A stretch of 42,421 nt of DNA from Promethearchaeota archaeon (GTDB taxonomy: Archaea; Asgardarchaeota; Lokiarchaeia; Sigynarchaeales; SOKP01): NCBI GenBank assembly GCA_019894875.1, contig JAGXNR010000017.1, forward strand, positions 1 to 42,421, written 5' to 3'. Position 1 is the first letter of the stretch. Each line of letters opens with the position of its first letter. The notes under the pieces are model-generated. The model was given only the letters and a program-made list of their open reading frames with translations. It was not told where the DNA came from and did no database searches. A program made the translations under genes and the position numbers. Below are positions 33,196 through 41,830 of this stretch, in pieces.

Positions 33196-35151
33196 ATGGA
33201 TTTAAAAAATAAGAATATCATTATTGATTTTGAGCCAATTTCAAGAAGAGTTTTATTAACTAGTGATCTCTCGATTTATGATCTTCTGTCAGAATTAAAC
33301 ACCCCAATTAGATCAATATGCGGTGGTATGGGAACATGTGGAAAATGTAGAATATTAATTCAAAAGGGAAAAGAATTTTTAACTCCCCCAAATAATCCAG
33401 AGAAAAAATTCTTGGATCACCGGGAACTGGAAGAGGGCTGGCGTTTAGCCTGTCAATCTAGGATAGATATTAAGAAGGTAGCAATCTTCGAAAAATTAAC
33501 CGTGCCCCAATTTCGAATTTTTTTACCAAATGAGTTGATTCTAGAAGATTTTAAAATACTAACTACAGGAATTAATAAGCATGTAACTTTAAATCCTATG
33601 GTCAAGAAATACTATATTGAAGTAGATAAACCATCTTTGAGACATCCGCAAGCTGATTTTGAAAGAATTACTACTAAGCTCCTTTCTGTCGATACTAAAT
33701 TAAGAAAAACTAATCAAATTAGCATTGATTTTGATTTATTGGGTGATATCCCTAAATTATTAAGAGAAAACGATCATAAAATAACGGTTGTTTTATGGAA
33801 TAATAATACTATAATTGCATGTGAACCAGGAAATACCGTTAATGAAAATTATGGAATTGCATTTGATATCGGAACCACGACAGTCGTTGGTTATTTAATT
33901 AATCTAAATGATGGTAAAACTTGCGCTCTAGATTCTAATTTAAACAGTCAAACTGCCTATGGTGAGGATGTAATCACAAGAATAACTTTAATTAAAAATG
34001 ATAAAAAGAATCTGGGTGTACTAAACTCTACTATAATTCGTGATATGAATGAAATTCTCTCTAAAGTATGTGCTAGTGCTAACATAAATCCTTCTCGGAT
34101 TTATGAAGCAAGTATAGTAGGAAATCCAGTAATGCACCATATTTTTCTAGGAATCGATCCTATTAACATTGGTTTAAGTCCATTTGTTCCTGTTGTTCAA
34201 AAAGGATTGAATGTAAAAGCTAATGAGCTAAATATCAATATTTCTCGAAATGGGAATGTATATACCGCCCCAATAATCTCTGGTTTTGTTGGAGCTGATA
34301 CGATAGGAGTAATTTTATCTTCAAGAATAAATGAAGAAAGAGACCTAACTTTAGCGATAGATATTGGAACTAATGGTGAGATTATTATTGGAAACCGTAA
34401 ATTTCTAGCTGTTGGTTCATGCGCGGCAGGTTCTGCCTTAGAAGGGGCTCATATAAGCAATGGCATGAGGGCCGCAGCAGGGGCTATAGACACTTTAAAA
34501 ATAATTCCGGAAACTTTTGAAGTAGAATATTCAACAATAAAGCAAAAAAAGCCTTTGGGAATTTGTGGTTCTGGATTAGTCGATGCAGTATCAGAAATGT
34601 TACGTACACGAATCATAACAAGAAGTGGGAATTTCAATAAAGAATTCATTAATCATGAGAGATTTAATAAAAGTGATAACCATACAGAATTTATTATAGC
34701 CAAAAAAAATGAAACATCTTTAGGTAAACCGATCACTATCACTCAAGGGGATATACGACAAGTTCAAATGGCAAAAGCAGCATTCTACTCCGGGATGAGG
34801 TTAATTCTAAAACATATGAGTGATAATTTAATAATAAAACAAGTATTTTTAGCTGGAGCTTTTGGAAATTATATCAATGCAGGAAATGCAAAGTTTATTG
34901 GAATGATACCCGATATTCCTGATAATAAGATATACCAGATAGGTAATGCTGCTGGAATTGGTGCCCAGCATTGTTTACTAAACAAAAATCTGAGAGATAA
35001 AGCTAAATCATTATTAAAAAAAATTCAGTATATCGAAATTGCTATAAAGAAAGATTTTCAGAAAGAATATGCTGAAGCTATGTATTTTCCTCACTTGAAT
35101 TTAGATTTATTTGCCAGTTTGAAAGAGTATGAAAAAATCCCAAAACGATAA
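33196..35151 (+). CDS. Reductive activator of corrinoid proteins (2Fe-2S + ASKHA ATPase)
   Basis: 651 residues. An N-terminal plant-type [2Fe-2S] domain has C42-x5-C48-x2-C51 and C86. A linker follows, then an ASKHA-fold ATPase of the DUF4445/RACo type from about residue 220, with GIAFDIGTTTVVGYLINL, LTLAIDIGTNGEIIIG, GSCAAGSALEGAHI, LGICGSGLVDAVSEM and LAGAFGNYINAGNA. Such enzymes use ATP to reduce cob(II)alamin of corrinoid methyltransferase systems back to cob(I)alamin. No corrinoid protein or methyltransferase lies in the window, so its partner is encoded elsewhere. The length and domain order are standard for the [2Fe-2S] class. Confidence 0.88.
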   Translation: MDLKNKNIIIDFEPISRRVLLTSDLSIYDLLSELNTPIRSICGGMGTCGKCRILIQKGKEFLTPPNNPEKKFLDHRELEEGWRLACQSRIDIKKVAIFEKLTVPQFRIFLPNELILEDFKILTTGINKHVTLNPMVKKYYIEVDKPSLRHPQADFERITTKLLSVDTKLRKTNQISIDFDLLGDIPKLLRENDHKITVVLWNNNTIIACEPGNTVNENYGIAFDIGTTTVVGYLINLNDGKTCALDSNLNSQTAYGEDVITRITLIKNDKKNLGVLNSTIIRDMNEILSKVCASANINPSRIYEASIVGNPVMHHIFLGIDPINIGLSPFVPVVQKGLNVKANELNINISRNGNVYTAPIISGFVGADTIGVILSSRINEERDLTLAIDIGTNGEIIIGNRKFLAVGSCAAGSALEGAHISNGMRAAAGAIDTLKIIPETFEVEYSTIKQKKPLGICGSGLVDAVSEMLRTRIITRSGNFNKEFINHERFNKSDNHTEFIIAKKNETSLGKPITITQGDIRQVQMAKAAFYSGMRLILKHMSDNLIIKQVFLAGAFGNYINAGNAKFIGMIPDIPDNKIYQIGNAAGIGAQHCLLNKNLRDKAKSLLKKIQYIEIAIKKDFQKEYAEAMYFPHLNLDLFASLKEYEKIPKR

Positions 35152-35411
35152 GGTTGGATTATAAAAGGGAAATCTTCTGTTTTTAAAAACCTCCTTCGAA
35201 ATCACAATAGTGTATAAAATGGGATTAGAATGATTAAAATAATAGTTGTGTTTTTGAAAAGATATTTATATTTTTAACACATTAAATCTATAATTTAATT
35301 TGTATTAATAAATTAAATAAACTATTAAATATCATAATTTTAATATTAATTTATAGAAAAAACAATATAATTAATAACAATTATCAAATTTCTCGACGTG
35401 AGTGGAACTTA

Positions 35412-35936
35412 ATGTCAAGCTTTAAATTGAAAGTATTACTTACTGGCGCAGCTGCTGTCGGTAAGACAAGCCTGGTTCAAAGATTCATCAAAAATAGATT
35501 CCAAGCTAATTATAAATTAACTGTTGGAGTTGACATTTTAACGAAGGATGTTGAATTCAGACAGGGTGAAATAGCAACTTTAAGTATTTGGGATATAGGG
35601 GGTCAACAACGTTTTGAATTTATACGTAGTACTTTCTATAAAGGAGCTGCAGGAGCGTTGTTAGTTTTTGATTTAACACGAGAACAAACATATATAGAAA
35701 CACGAAAATGGCTTACAGAAATAAGGCAATTCGCTGGAGAGTCAATTCCCTTTGTATTGATTGGAAATAAAGCGGATTTAGTCGAAGATGTAGGTGTAGT
35801 AATAGATAGGGATGAAGCTCGTGCATTTGCGGAAAATGAGGGGAGTATTTATATTGAAACCTCTGCTAAAACAGGCATTAATGTTGATGAATCATTCACT
35901 GAGCTAACAAGACGAATAATAGATTCCAGAACTTAG
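35412..35936 (+). CDS. Ras/Rab-like small GTPase
   Basis: 174 residues, a single G domain. G1 is GAAAVGKTS (12-20), G2 includes T37, G3 is WDIGGQ (60-65), G4 is NKAD (119-122) and G5 is ETSAK (149-153). DIGGQ rather than DTAGQ in switch II resembles the Arf/Arl type, while FDLTREQTYIETRKWLTEIR looks Rab-like, as commonly found in Asgard GTPases that precede the split of eukaryotic subfamilies. There is no C-terminal cysteine for prenylation and no N-terminal amphipathic extension, so membrane attachment would need another protein. It is monocistronic, with 260 bases of AT-rich promoter region before it. Confidence 0.93.
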   Translation: MSSFKLKVLLTGAAAVGKTSLVQRFIKNRFQANYKLTVGVDILTKDVEFRQGEIATLSIWDIGGQQRFEFIRSTFYKGAAGALLVFDLTREQTYIETRKWLTEIRQFAGESIPFVLIGNKADLVEDVGVVIDRDEARAFAENEGSIYIETSAKTGINVDESFTELTRRIIDSRT

Positions 35937-36018
35937 AAAAAACATCTATTTTCTTATTTTCAATACTTTTTGTCCAAAAATAACTTAAATTTTTCAAGCA
36001 AAACAAAATGTAAATAGG

Positions 36019-37428
36019 TTAGGATTTAAAATCTTCACATAAATCATTATGAATTGCGTTGATTGCATCAATCAATTTTTCCCGTTCAACTACTAGTGAT
36101 AAATTTAATTCATCAAAACTTTGAGAAATCGCCTTCACTTTTACGTTTTTTCTGTCTAAAGCCATGAATAATTCTGCTTTTGTTTTCGTATCAAGAATTT
36201 TTAATCCGGTAATATTAATTACAGCCACATCTTCCCATTTTATTTCAAAAAAATCTGATAAGAATTTCGATTTGTTTAGTGCCTTAATTGCTGCTTCTCT
36301 ATCTTCAGTATTAATGATAAAGGAAGTGCTTATTTCCGAGGAACTTTGAGCTACTAAGGATACGCTTATTTTGTTTTTGCTCATACTCTTAAATATCTTA
36401 GCCAAAACTCCTGGTACGTCTACGAGGCTAGCAGATGCTACAGTTATAATAGTAGCATTTTCAATTACTGATATCCCTTTTATTTGTTTGTTATCCGTAC
36501 GATCTGAGATTTCTGTAAAATTAACATCTAAAGGATTATCAAAGTTTCTGATTTCTAAAGGTATTTTAAATTTTTCTATTGCTTCTAAACATTTGGGATG
36601 GAGGATCTTAGCACCAAAATTCGCAATATGCTTTGCCTCCTCATAATTTAAATTCTTTATAAGCGACGATTTGGGGGCATATTTAGGATTTATAGCTAAT
36701 AACCCATCAACATCTTTCCATAATATTACTTTAATATTCTTGTCAATACCGATGCTATAAAGAGAACGAGCAATAATTGTTGCTGTGTAATCTGAACCCC
36801 CTTGTCCTAATGTTGTTATATAGCCAATTTTATTTCTTCCAATAAATCCTGTTAAACAGGTTATTATATCTTTTTTAGGATTCTCAATAAGTGGGATTAA
36901 AAGTTTTTCTATCCGAGATTTTGTTAATTCATATAAAGGATAAGCATTATTAAACTCATCATTGGTAATAATAAGGTTATTTGCAGGAATAAATACAGAA
37001 TCTATACTACAACTTAGGAGGTATTGATTTAATATATAAGTTGAAAGAATTTCCCCAAAACTAAGGACATAATCTCTGTAATAAGGTTCTAATCCGAATT
37101 CTTGTATATCCGCAAAAGTATCATCTAATTCGCTTAACTTTTCATCAATCCAATCCTTTGCTTTGATATAATGCTTGGAATCCTCTTCAAATATCTGTTC
37201 TATTACATCCATATGCTTTTTTTCAATTATAGATATAGATTTATCCGTTAGTCTTACATCTTCTAACCCCTGGGCAGTTTTTAGTAGTAAATCTGTTATT
37301 CCCTTTAGGGCTGACACAACCAATATCTTTTTTGCATCTTTATAGATATTTATAATTGTTAAAATTTTTTTGAATGCAGTTTTATCTGATAAACAAGAAC
37401 CTCCGATTTTCATAACAACAATTGGCAT
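36019..37428 (-). CDS. Aspartate kinase
   Basis: 469 residues from the ATG at 37428. The GTG at 37440 belongs to AAGGTG, a Shine-Dalgarno site 9 bases from the ATG. The amino-acid kinase domain begins VVMKIGGSCL and includes the aspartate-kinase features GQGGSDYTATIIARSL, WKDVDGLLAINPKYAP and GAKILHPKCLEAIE. Two C-terminal ACT domains follow (IITVASASLVDVPGVLAKIF, then VAVINITGL), where lysine or threonine would bind. It phosphorylates aspartate, the first step to lysine, threonine and methionine. KIGGSC replaces the commoner KFGGTS. It fits with the homocitrate-synthase-like gene and its regulator if lysine is made by either route, but they are not linked here. Confidence 0.9.
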   Translation of the reverse strand: MPIVVMKIGGSCLSDKTAFKKILTIINIYKDAKKILVVSALKGITDLLLKTAQGLEDVRLTDKSISIIEKKHMDVIEQIFEEDSKHYIKAKDWIDEKLSELDDTFADIQEFGLEPYYRDYVLSFGEILSTYILNQYLLSCSIDSVFIPANNLIITNDEFNNAYPLYELTKSRIEKLLIPLIENPKKDIITCLTGFIGRNKIGYITTLGQGGSDYTATIIARSLYSIGIDKNIKVILWKDVDGLLAINPKYAPKSSLIKNLNYEEAKHIANFGAKILHPKCLEAIEKFKIPLEIRNFDNPLDVNFTEISDRTDNKQIKGISVIENATIITVASASLVDVPGVLAKIFKSMSKNKISVSLVAQSSSEISTSFIINTEDREAAIKALNKSKFLSDFFEIKWEDVAVINITGLKILDTKTKAELFMALDRKNVKVKAISQSFDELNLSLVVEREKLIDAINAIHNDLCEDFKS

Positions 37429-37540
37429 AGTTTTTAACACCTTTTAGTAATGTTTAATTCTTGTAAATATATATTTTTTTCAGCATTATTTATAGAATTT
37501 TTAAGTAAAGGTAAAATGTTAGATAAGTTTTTCAAATAAT

Positions 37541-38413
37541 ATGATCGACTTTCATTTACACTCAACTGGTTCTGATGGTTTAGACACACCCTCCCAAATA
37601 ATAGATAAAGCAATTAAACTACATTTGAAAGCAATTGCTCTCACTGATCATGATACTATTATGGGATTGGAAGAATTTACCTCTTATGGGGAGGAAAAAG
37701 ATATAATTACGATACCTGGAATGGAAATTTCAATTCGGCATGAACCTGAACGAAATTTGATAGATATACATGTTATTGGGTTAAATATTGATTATAAGTC
37801 TACAAAACTCATTAATGCAATTGAAGATCAGATCAAAGGGAGAATAGAACAAAAAAAAGCCATATGTAAGCGATTGAAAAATGAATTTGAGTTTGATATC
37901 ACTTTCGAAGAAGTTAATGCTATCGCAGGAGGCACCATAGTTGGTAGACCCCATATTGTAGAGATAATGATTAAAAATAATCCCTCTAAAGTTAAAGGAA
38001 AATCTAAAAACGAACTTTTTAAGATGATAAGTATAGGTGGAGAAGCATTTGTGGATAGAGAAGTTGAACTAAACTTGGAAGAATCTATTGATTTAATTAA
38101 AGCTGCTGGGGGTGTTCCGATTCTCGCTCATCCTGGCATTTATGAGGTACAAGACCGTAGTAAATTAATAGAGTTTTGTATGAACACAGGAATTGAAGGA
38201 ATTGAAATTGAGTATACTTATTCAAAAAATAGACCTTATTATGAAACTGATAAAGCTACTTGGGCACAAGAGTTTTTTCCTAATTATTATCGAAAAATCG
38301 CAGAAAATTTGAATTTAATAATGTCAGGTGGTTCAGATTACCATGGGGGGAAGAAAGGAATAAGAATAGGAGATGCTAATGTCCCAGATAAGTATTTAAA
38401 AAGTTTTATTTAG
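37541..38413 (+). CDS. PHP-domain phosphoesterase
   Basis: 290 residues. The metal-binding PHP motifs are clear: DFHLHSTGSDG (3-13), ALTDHDTIMG (34-43), IPGMEIS (about 66-72), GRPHIVEIM, ILAHPGIY and GGSDYHGG (near 268-275). This is the organisation of YciV/RNase AM-type 3',5'-nucleoside bisphosphate phosphatases and relatives, which remove phosphates or trim RNA 5' ends. An insertion between the GRPHI and AHPG motifs carries the cap domain. The ATG at 37541 is divergent from aspartate kinase with 112 bases between them. Confidence 0.87.
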   Translation: MIDFHLHSTGSDGLDTPSQIIDKAIKLHLKAIALTDHDTIMGLEEFTSYGEEKDIITIPGMEISIRHEPERNLIDIHVIGLNIDYKSTKLINAIEDQIKGRIEQKKAICKRLKNEFEFDITFEEVNAIAGGTIVGRPHIVEIMIKNNPSKVKGKSKNELFKMISIGGEAFVDREVELNLEESIDLIKAAGGVPILAHPGIYEVQDRSKLIEFCMNTGIEGIEIEYTYSKNRPYYETDKATWAQEFFPNYYRKIAENLNLIMSGGSDYHGGKKGIRIGDANVPDKYLKSFI

Positions 38414-38430
38414 AGTTAAATTAAGTGAAA

Positions 38431-40365
38431 CTACTTCCCTAAGAGTTTTTCCAATTCTTGAATCTGGTTTTCTATTTTTTCCTCATATACATTGATTTTC
38501 TTTTTTTTTTCTGCAAGTTCCTCAGCAGAAATTTCACCAGTTAATTCTTTCATATCAAAATCTAATGTCATTTTATACAAGTCAGCTTTTTTAAGCTTTA
38601 ATTCTATTAGCGTTTTTTTAGCATGTTCTGATTGTTGAATATCAATAGTAGGTGATAGTTTGTCATCTTCTATGGGTATCTGGGTCGATTCTTCTAAAAT
38701 TGGAGGTTTATGTATTTCAACAGGTTTATCTACTTTAACAGATTCTAATGGTTGTTGAGCGGGTAGTTGGGGGCTAGTATTAAAGAGTTCTGAAGGACGA
38801 GTAGGTGGTTTTACTTTTGATGTATTTTCACTTATATTCATTTGTATTGTTTTTTTGGTTTGAGCAATATCTGGTGTTTCTTTTTCTTTGGGAACATTAC
38901 TAACATGACCATAAGCAGAAGTTTTAAGTTTTGATTTAGCATCCTTAGGAACAGAGCCCAATGTTTTCGGCCTGATTTTTACCATATAATCTTCTGGATT
39001 TAACTTTAATCCAACTTTTTCAGTTTCAGTATTGAATTCCTTCTCTTTTTTTTGCTCTGGTAATCCCTTACTAGATTTAATCCATTGTCGAGAGTTTTCT
39101 TGTTTAATTAATGGCACTTCTGGTGACTTTTGCTCTAAATTTTTTGTTTGTGTTGCCTTAGATGGGGGAAGTTTTGGGGGTGGTGATATATATTTTTCTG
39201 AAGTTTCATCGGGGATTGAAGGTTTAGATATGCTAATTTTCTCTGATACTTCTTGATTTAAAGCAGTAGGTTTTTCAGATTTATCAGATTCTATTGGGAA
39301 AGCTGGTGTTGGTTGAGGTGCACCAACTTGTTTTAACATTATCTTTATCTTTTGTGATTTCTCAAAAAATTCTTTACCTAGAGAATCATCTCCTAATTCA
39401 ATACATAAATCACTAATTTTATCGAATAGAAAAGCTGCTTTTTCAAAATCCGCACTTTTTAATGATTTTGTAGCTTCCTCTATTAACTTATCTCTTTCTA
39501 ATAAAGGTTTTAATAAGGGAGAAACTTCAGCACTCATTTCTAATATGTCTGCAATAATTTGAATCATTTTATCTCGATTATTTGATTCCTTTGCAATCAT
39601 TGAATATGATTTTAAACCTAAGATTCTCTCAATGTGAGCGGGATTTTCTGCTCCTTTTAAATCTTGTTTATTTCCAATTACTGCTATGTGAGCATGGGGT
39701 GCTTGTTCCTTTATAAGTTCTAAGAAGAATTTGCTTTTCTCAATATTTTCCAATGAAGAATCTGTAATTAAAAGAACGGCATCACTACCTTTAATGAAAT
39801 TATCCCAAAGATAACTAAATTGTTCTTGTCCCGCAAAATCCCATAAATGAAAATGCAGTTTTCCAATTCTAACAGTAGCAATATCACCTGTAATTGTAGG
39901 TATATGTTGCATCGGTATTTCTTCTGCTCTTATCAATCGGGTTATAGTAGTTTTCCCAACTCCAGAAAATCCTACTAAGGATATTTTTGGCCGAAGATTT
40001 CTATGGTTCCCATCTACTACGGGATCAAAAACTTCAAAGGTTTTCGCATCAAATCGATGTTGTAGAATTTCTTCAAACAAATTTGTAAATTCTTTGCTAC
40101 ATTTTACTAATTCCTTTTTAATATTATCAAATTTATCTGTTAAGCCGGTAACAAACAAAAATATTAAGTTTAGATTCTTTTGTGTGATATATGATACTCT
40201 ATATTTGTAATAATCATGAAATTCTACTGTATCTTCCTCTTTGATTGATATATCATTTAGTATTTCTGTTATGAGATAATCTAACGCTTCTTGTTTAAGA
40301 GCTTTCCCAAAATGTCTATAATATAAGAGTTCGTCTCCCCGAAAAATGAATACTTGTCTTAACAT
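38431..40365 (-). CDS. Longin-like domain fused to a small GTPase, with linker and helical hairpins
   Basis: 644 residues. Residues 1-105 look like a longin/profilin-like domain: MLRQVFIFRGDELLYYRHFG, a helix, LIFLFVTGLTD and a long helix. A complete G domain follows: G132-FSGVGKTT, DFAGQ (176-180), NKQD (232-235), while the G5 loop is weak. Residues 290-345 are a TPR/SNAP-like hairpin (SLKSADFEKAAFLFDKISDL), then a 230-residue Pro/Ser/Lys linker, and finally a helical hairpin (583-644) with the turn GEISAEEL. The order longin-GTPase recalls the signal recognition particle receptor alpha subunit and other eukaryotic trafficking GTPases, though here the GTPase is Ras-like. The roadblock-like gene is 40 bases upstream in the same operon. 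Confidence 0.85.
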   Translation of the reverse strand: MLRQVFIFRGDELLYYRHFGKALKQEALDYLITEILNDISIKEEDTVEFHDYYKYRVSYITQKNLNLIFLFVTGLTDKFDNIKKELVKCSKEFTNLFEEILQHRFDAKTFEVFDPVVDGNHRNLRPKISLVGFSGVGKTTITRLIRAEEIPMQHIPTITGDIATVRIGKLHFHLWDFAGQEQFSYLWDNFIKGSDAVLLITDSSLENIEKSKFFLELIKEQAPHAHIAVIGNKQDLKGAENPAHIERILGLKSYSMIAKESNNRDKMIQIIADILEMSAEVSPLLKPLLERDKLIEEATKSLKSADFEKAAFLFDKISDLCIELGDDSLGKEFFEKSQKIKIMLKQVGAPQPTPAFPIESDKSEKPTALNQEVSEKISISKPSIPDETSEKYISPPPKLPPSKATQTKNLEQKSPEVPLIKQENSRQWIKSSKGLPEQKKEKEFNTETEKVGLKLNPEDYMVKIRPKTLGSVPKDAKSKLKTSAYGHVSNVPKEKETPDIAQTKKTIQMNISENTSKVKPPTRPSELFNTSPQLPAQQPLESVKVDKPVEIHKPPILEESTQIPIEDDKLSPTIDIQQSEHAKKTLIELKLKKADLYKMTLDFDMKELTGEISAEELAEKKKKINVYEEKIENQIQELEKLLGK

Positions 40366-40405
40366 GATGTTCCATAAACAAAAAATAATTTTAATTGTTT
40401 TAAAT

Positions 40406-40897
40406 CTAACTTGAAATATATTTTACTAGATCCTTTATAATAGAATATTTACCCTTCTTTATTTCTTCTTGTTTTAGAGTATCTCCTATGTTTGTCAATT
40501 CTTTAGAAAAATCAAATACTGAAAATTCTTTAATCTCCTCTTCTTTGGCACTCTCACTTAGTTTCTTTAAGAATAAACTAATACTAGGCATAAATTTAGC
40601 TAAATTAACATCTAACTCGAGTTTTGAGATCAAAATCAATTTTTTTGTGAAGGAAAATAAATAATGATGTTCTTGGGCCTCCAGAGCAAATGAATTTATC
40701 TTACTTAAATTTAGTTCACGAGCTATTTCTTTAGAATTTGAAATAAGGGAAAGTAATCCTTGAGGAATAATTTTTCCTTTGGAAAATTCTTCAATCTTTG
40801 ACCCCAATACAATTCCATACTTATTTGCTATAGCACATTCAGCATTTAAATCAGATTTTAACTGTGCGATGATGTCCTCGTAATTAATTTGGCTCAT
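40406..40897 (-). CDS. Roadblock/LC7-like protein paired with the longin GTPase
   Basis: 163 residues. The core reads as a roadblock/LC7 domain: a first helix, LNAECAIANKYGIVLGSKI (strand pair), a helix PQGLLSLISNSKEIARELNL, strands HHYLFSFTKKLILISKLEL and a last helix LFLKKLS. The order helix-two strands-helix-three strands-helix is right, and the LILISKLELDVNLAKFMP segment is diagnostic in style. A 45-residue tail follows. Roadblock proteins act as platforms or activating partners of small GTPases (MglA/MglB, Rag/Ragulator). Its place directly upstream of the longin GTPase suggests that the two form a complex. Confidence 0.75.
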   Translation of the reverse strand: MSQINYEDIIAQLKSDLNAECAIANKYGIVLGSKIEEFSKGKIIPQGLLSLISNSKEIARELNLSKINSFALEAQEHHYLFSFTKKLILISKLELDVNLAKFMPSISLFLKKLSESAKEEEIKEFSVFDFSKELTNIGDTLKQEEIKKGKYSIIKDLVKYISS

Positions 40898-41006
40898 AAT
40901 TTAGAAATATTATTTTTAAATACATAATGAAAACCTATTTATTTATATTTATTTTGTTATTAAACTCATTATAAGCATTAGAGTTTGATAAAATTAAGAA
41001 AAAACT

Positions 41007-41804
41007 GTGAAAATCTATAAAACCCATTTTGTAGAAAAAGAATCGGATATAACAATCATTTCAGATTCAAAAACTGCAATTTCGAGAGCAAAAATGAGTT
41101 TCCAATTTCATAGAGTAAACTTAGAAGATTATGCGCGAAAAAATCTTGATTTTTTAAAATCATTTTCACCTGTAAAGGTAAATAGCAACTATAAGGTTAT
41201 TAAACTTATGGCAGATGTAGCATCAATTTGCGATGTAGGACCTATGGCTGCCGTCGCAGGAGCATTAGCAGATTTAATGTTAGAAGAAATGAAGTTAAAA
41301 GGAGATGATAGCGATCACAATTTTAAAGAATGTAAGATCGCTTTAGTCGAGAATGGAGGTGAGATAGCAATAGATACTGAAGAACCCATGAAAATCGCTC
41401 TATATGCAGGACAAAATGAGTTGAATTTAAACCTTGGTTTTCTAGTGAAAAAAGAAGATTGTCCAATCGGTATAGGGACAAGTTCGGCAACTGTAGGCCA
41501 TGCTATTAGTTTAGGACAATCAGATGCTGTAACTATTTTCGCAGAAAACGCTGCTTTAGCAGATGCAGCTGCGACAAAAGTAGGTAATGCGGTAAAGGGA
41601 AAAGACATTGAAAAATCAATTAAGAAAGGATTAGATATTGTAGATCAAATAGAGGGCGTTAATGGAGCTTTTATTTCAAGGGAAAACAAAGTTGGTCAGA
41701 TCGGTAAATTACCTCAGTTAATAAAAATTGAAGGGGATAAAAATCAAATACTGAAAAATAAACTAGAGGGTCAGATTGTGGGGGATTTTGAAATTTATAA
41801 ATGA
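41007..41804 (+). CDS. UPF0280 family protein (ApbE-like fold)
   Basis: 265 residues, starting at GTG 41007. The family pattern is plain: MADVASICDVGPMAAVAGAL (69-88), an acidic ENGGEIAID strand, GIGTSSATVGHAISLGQSDA (about 153-172) and AALADAAATKVGN. UPF0280 proteins are related to ApbE/thiamine-biosynthesis lipoproteins and occur widely in archaea, but have no proven reaction. No lipoprotein signal is present, so it acts in the cytoplasm. The neighbours give no clear functional hint. Confidence 0.88.
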   Translation: MKIYKTHFVEKESDITIISDSKTAISRAKMSFQFHRVNLEDYARKNLDFLKSFSPVKVNSNYKVIKLMADVASICDVGPMAAVAGALADLMLEEMKLKGDDSDHNFKECKIALVENGGEIAIDTEEPMKIALYAGQNELNLNLGFLVKKEDCPIGIGTSSATVGHAISLGQSDAVTIFAENAALADAAATKVGNAVKGKDIEKSIKKGLDIVDQIEGVNGAFISRENKVGQIGKLPQLIKIEGDKNQILKNKLEGQIVGDFEIYK

Positions 41805-41830
41805 AATAATAGAGACTGATATAAATTTTC

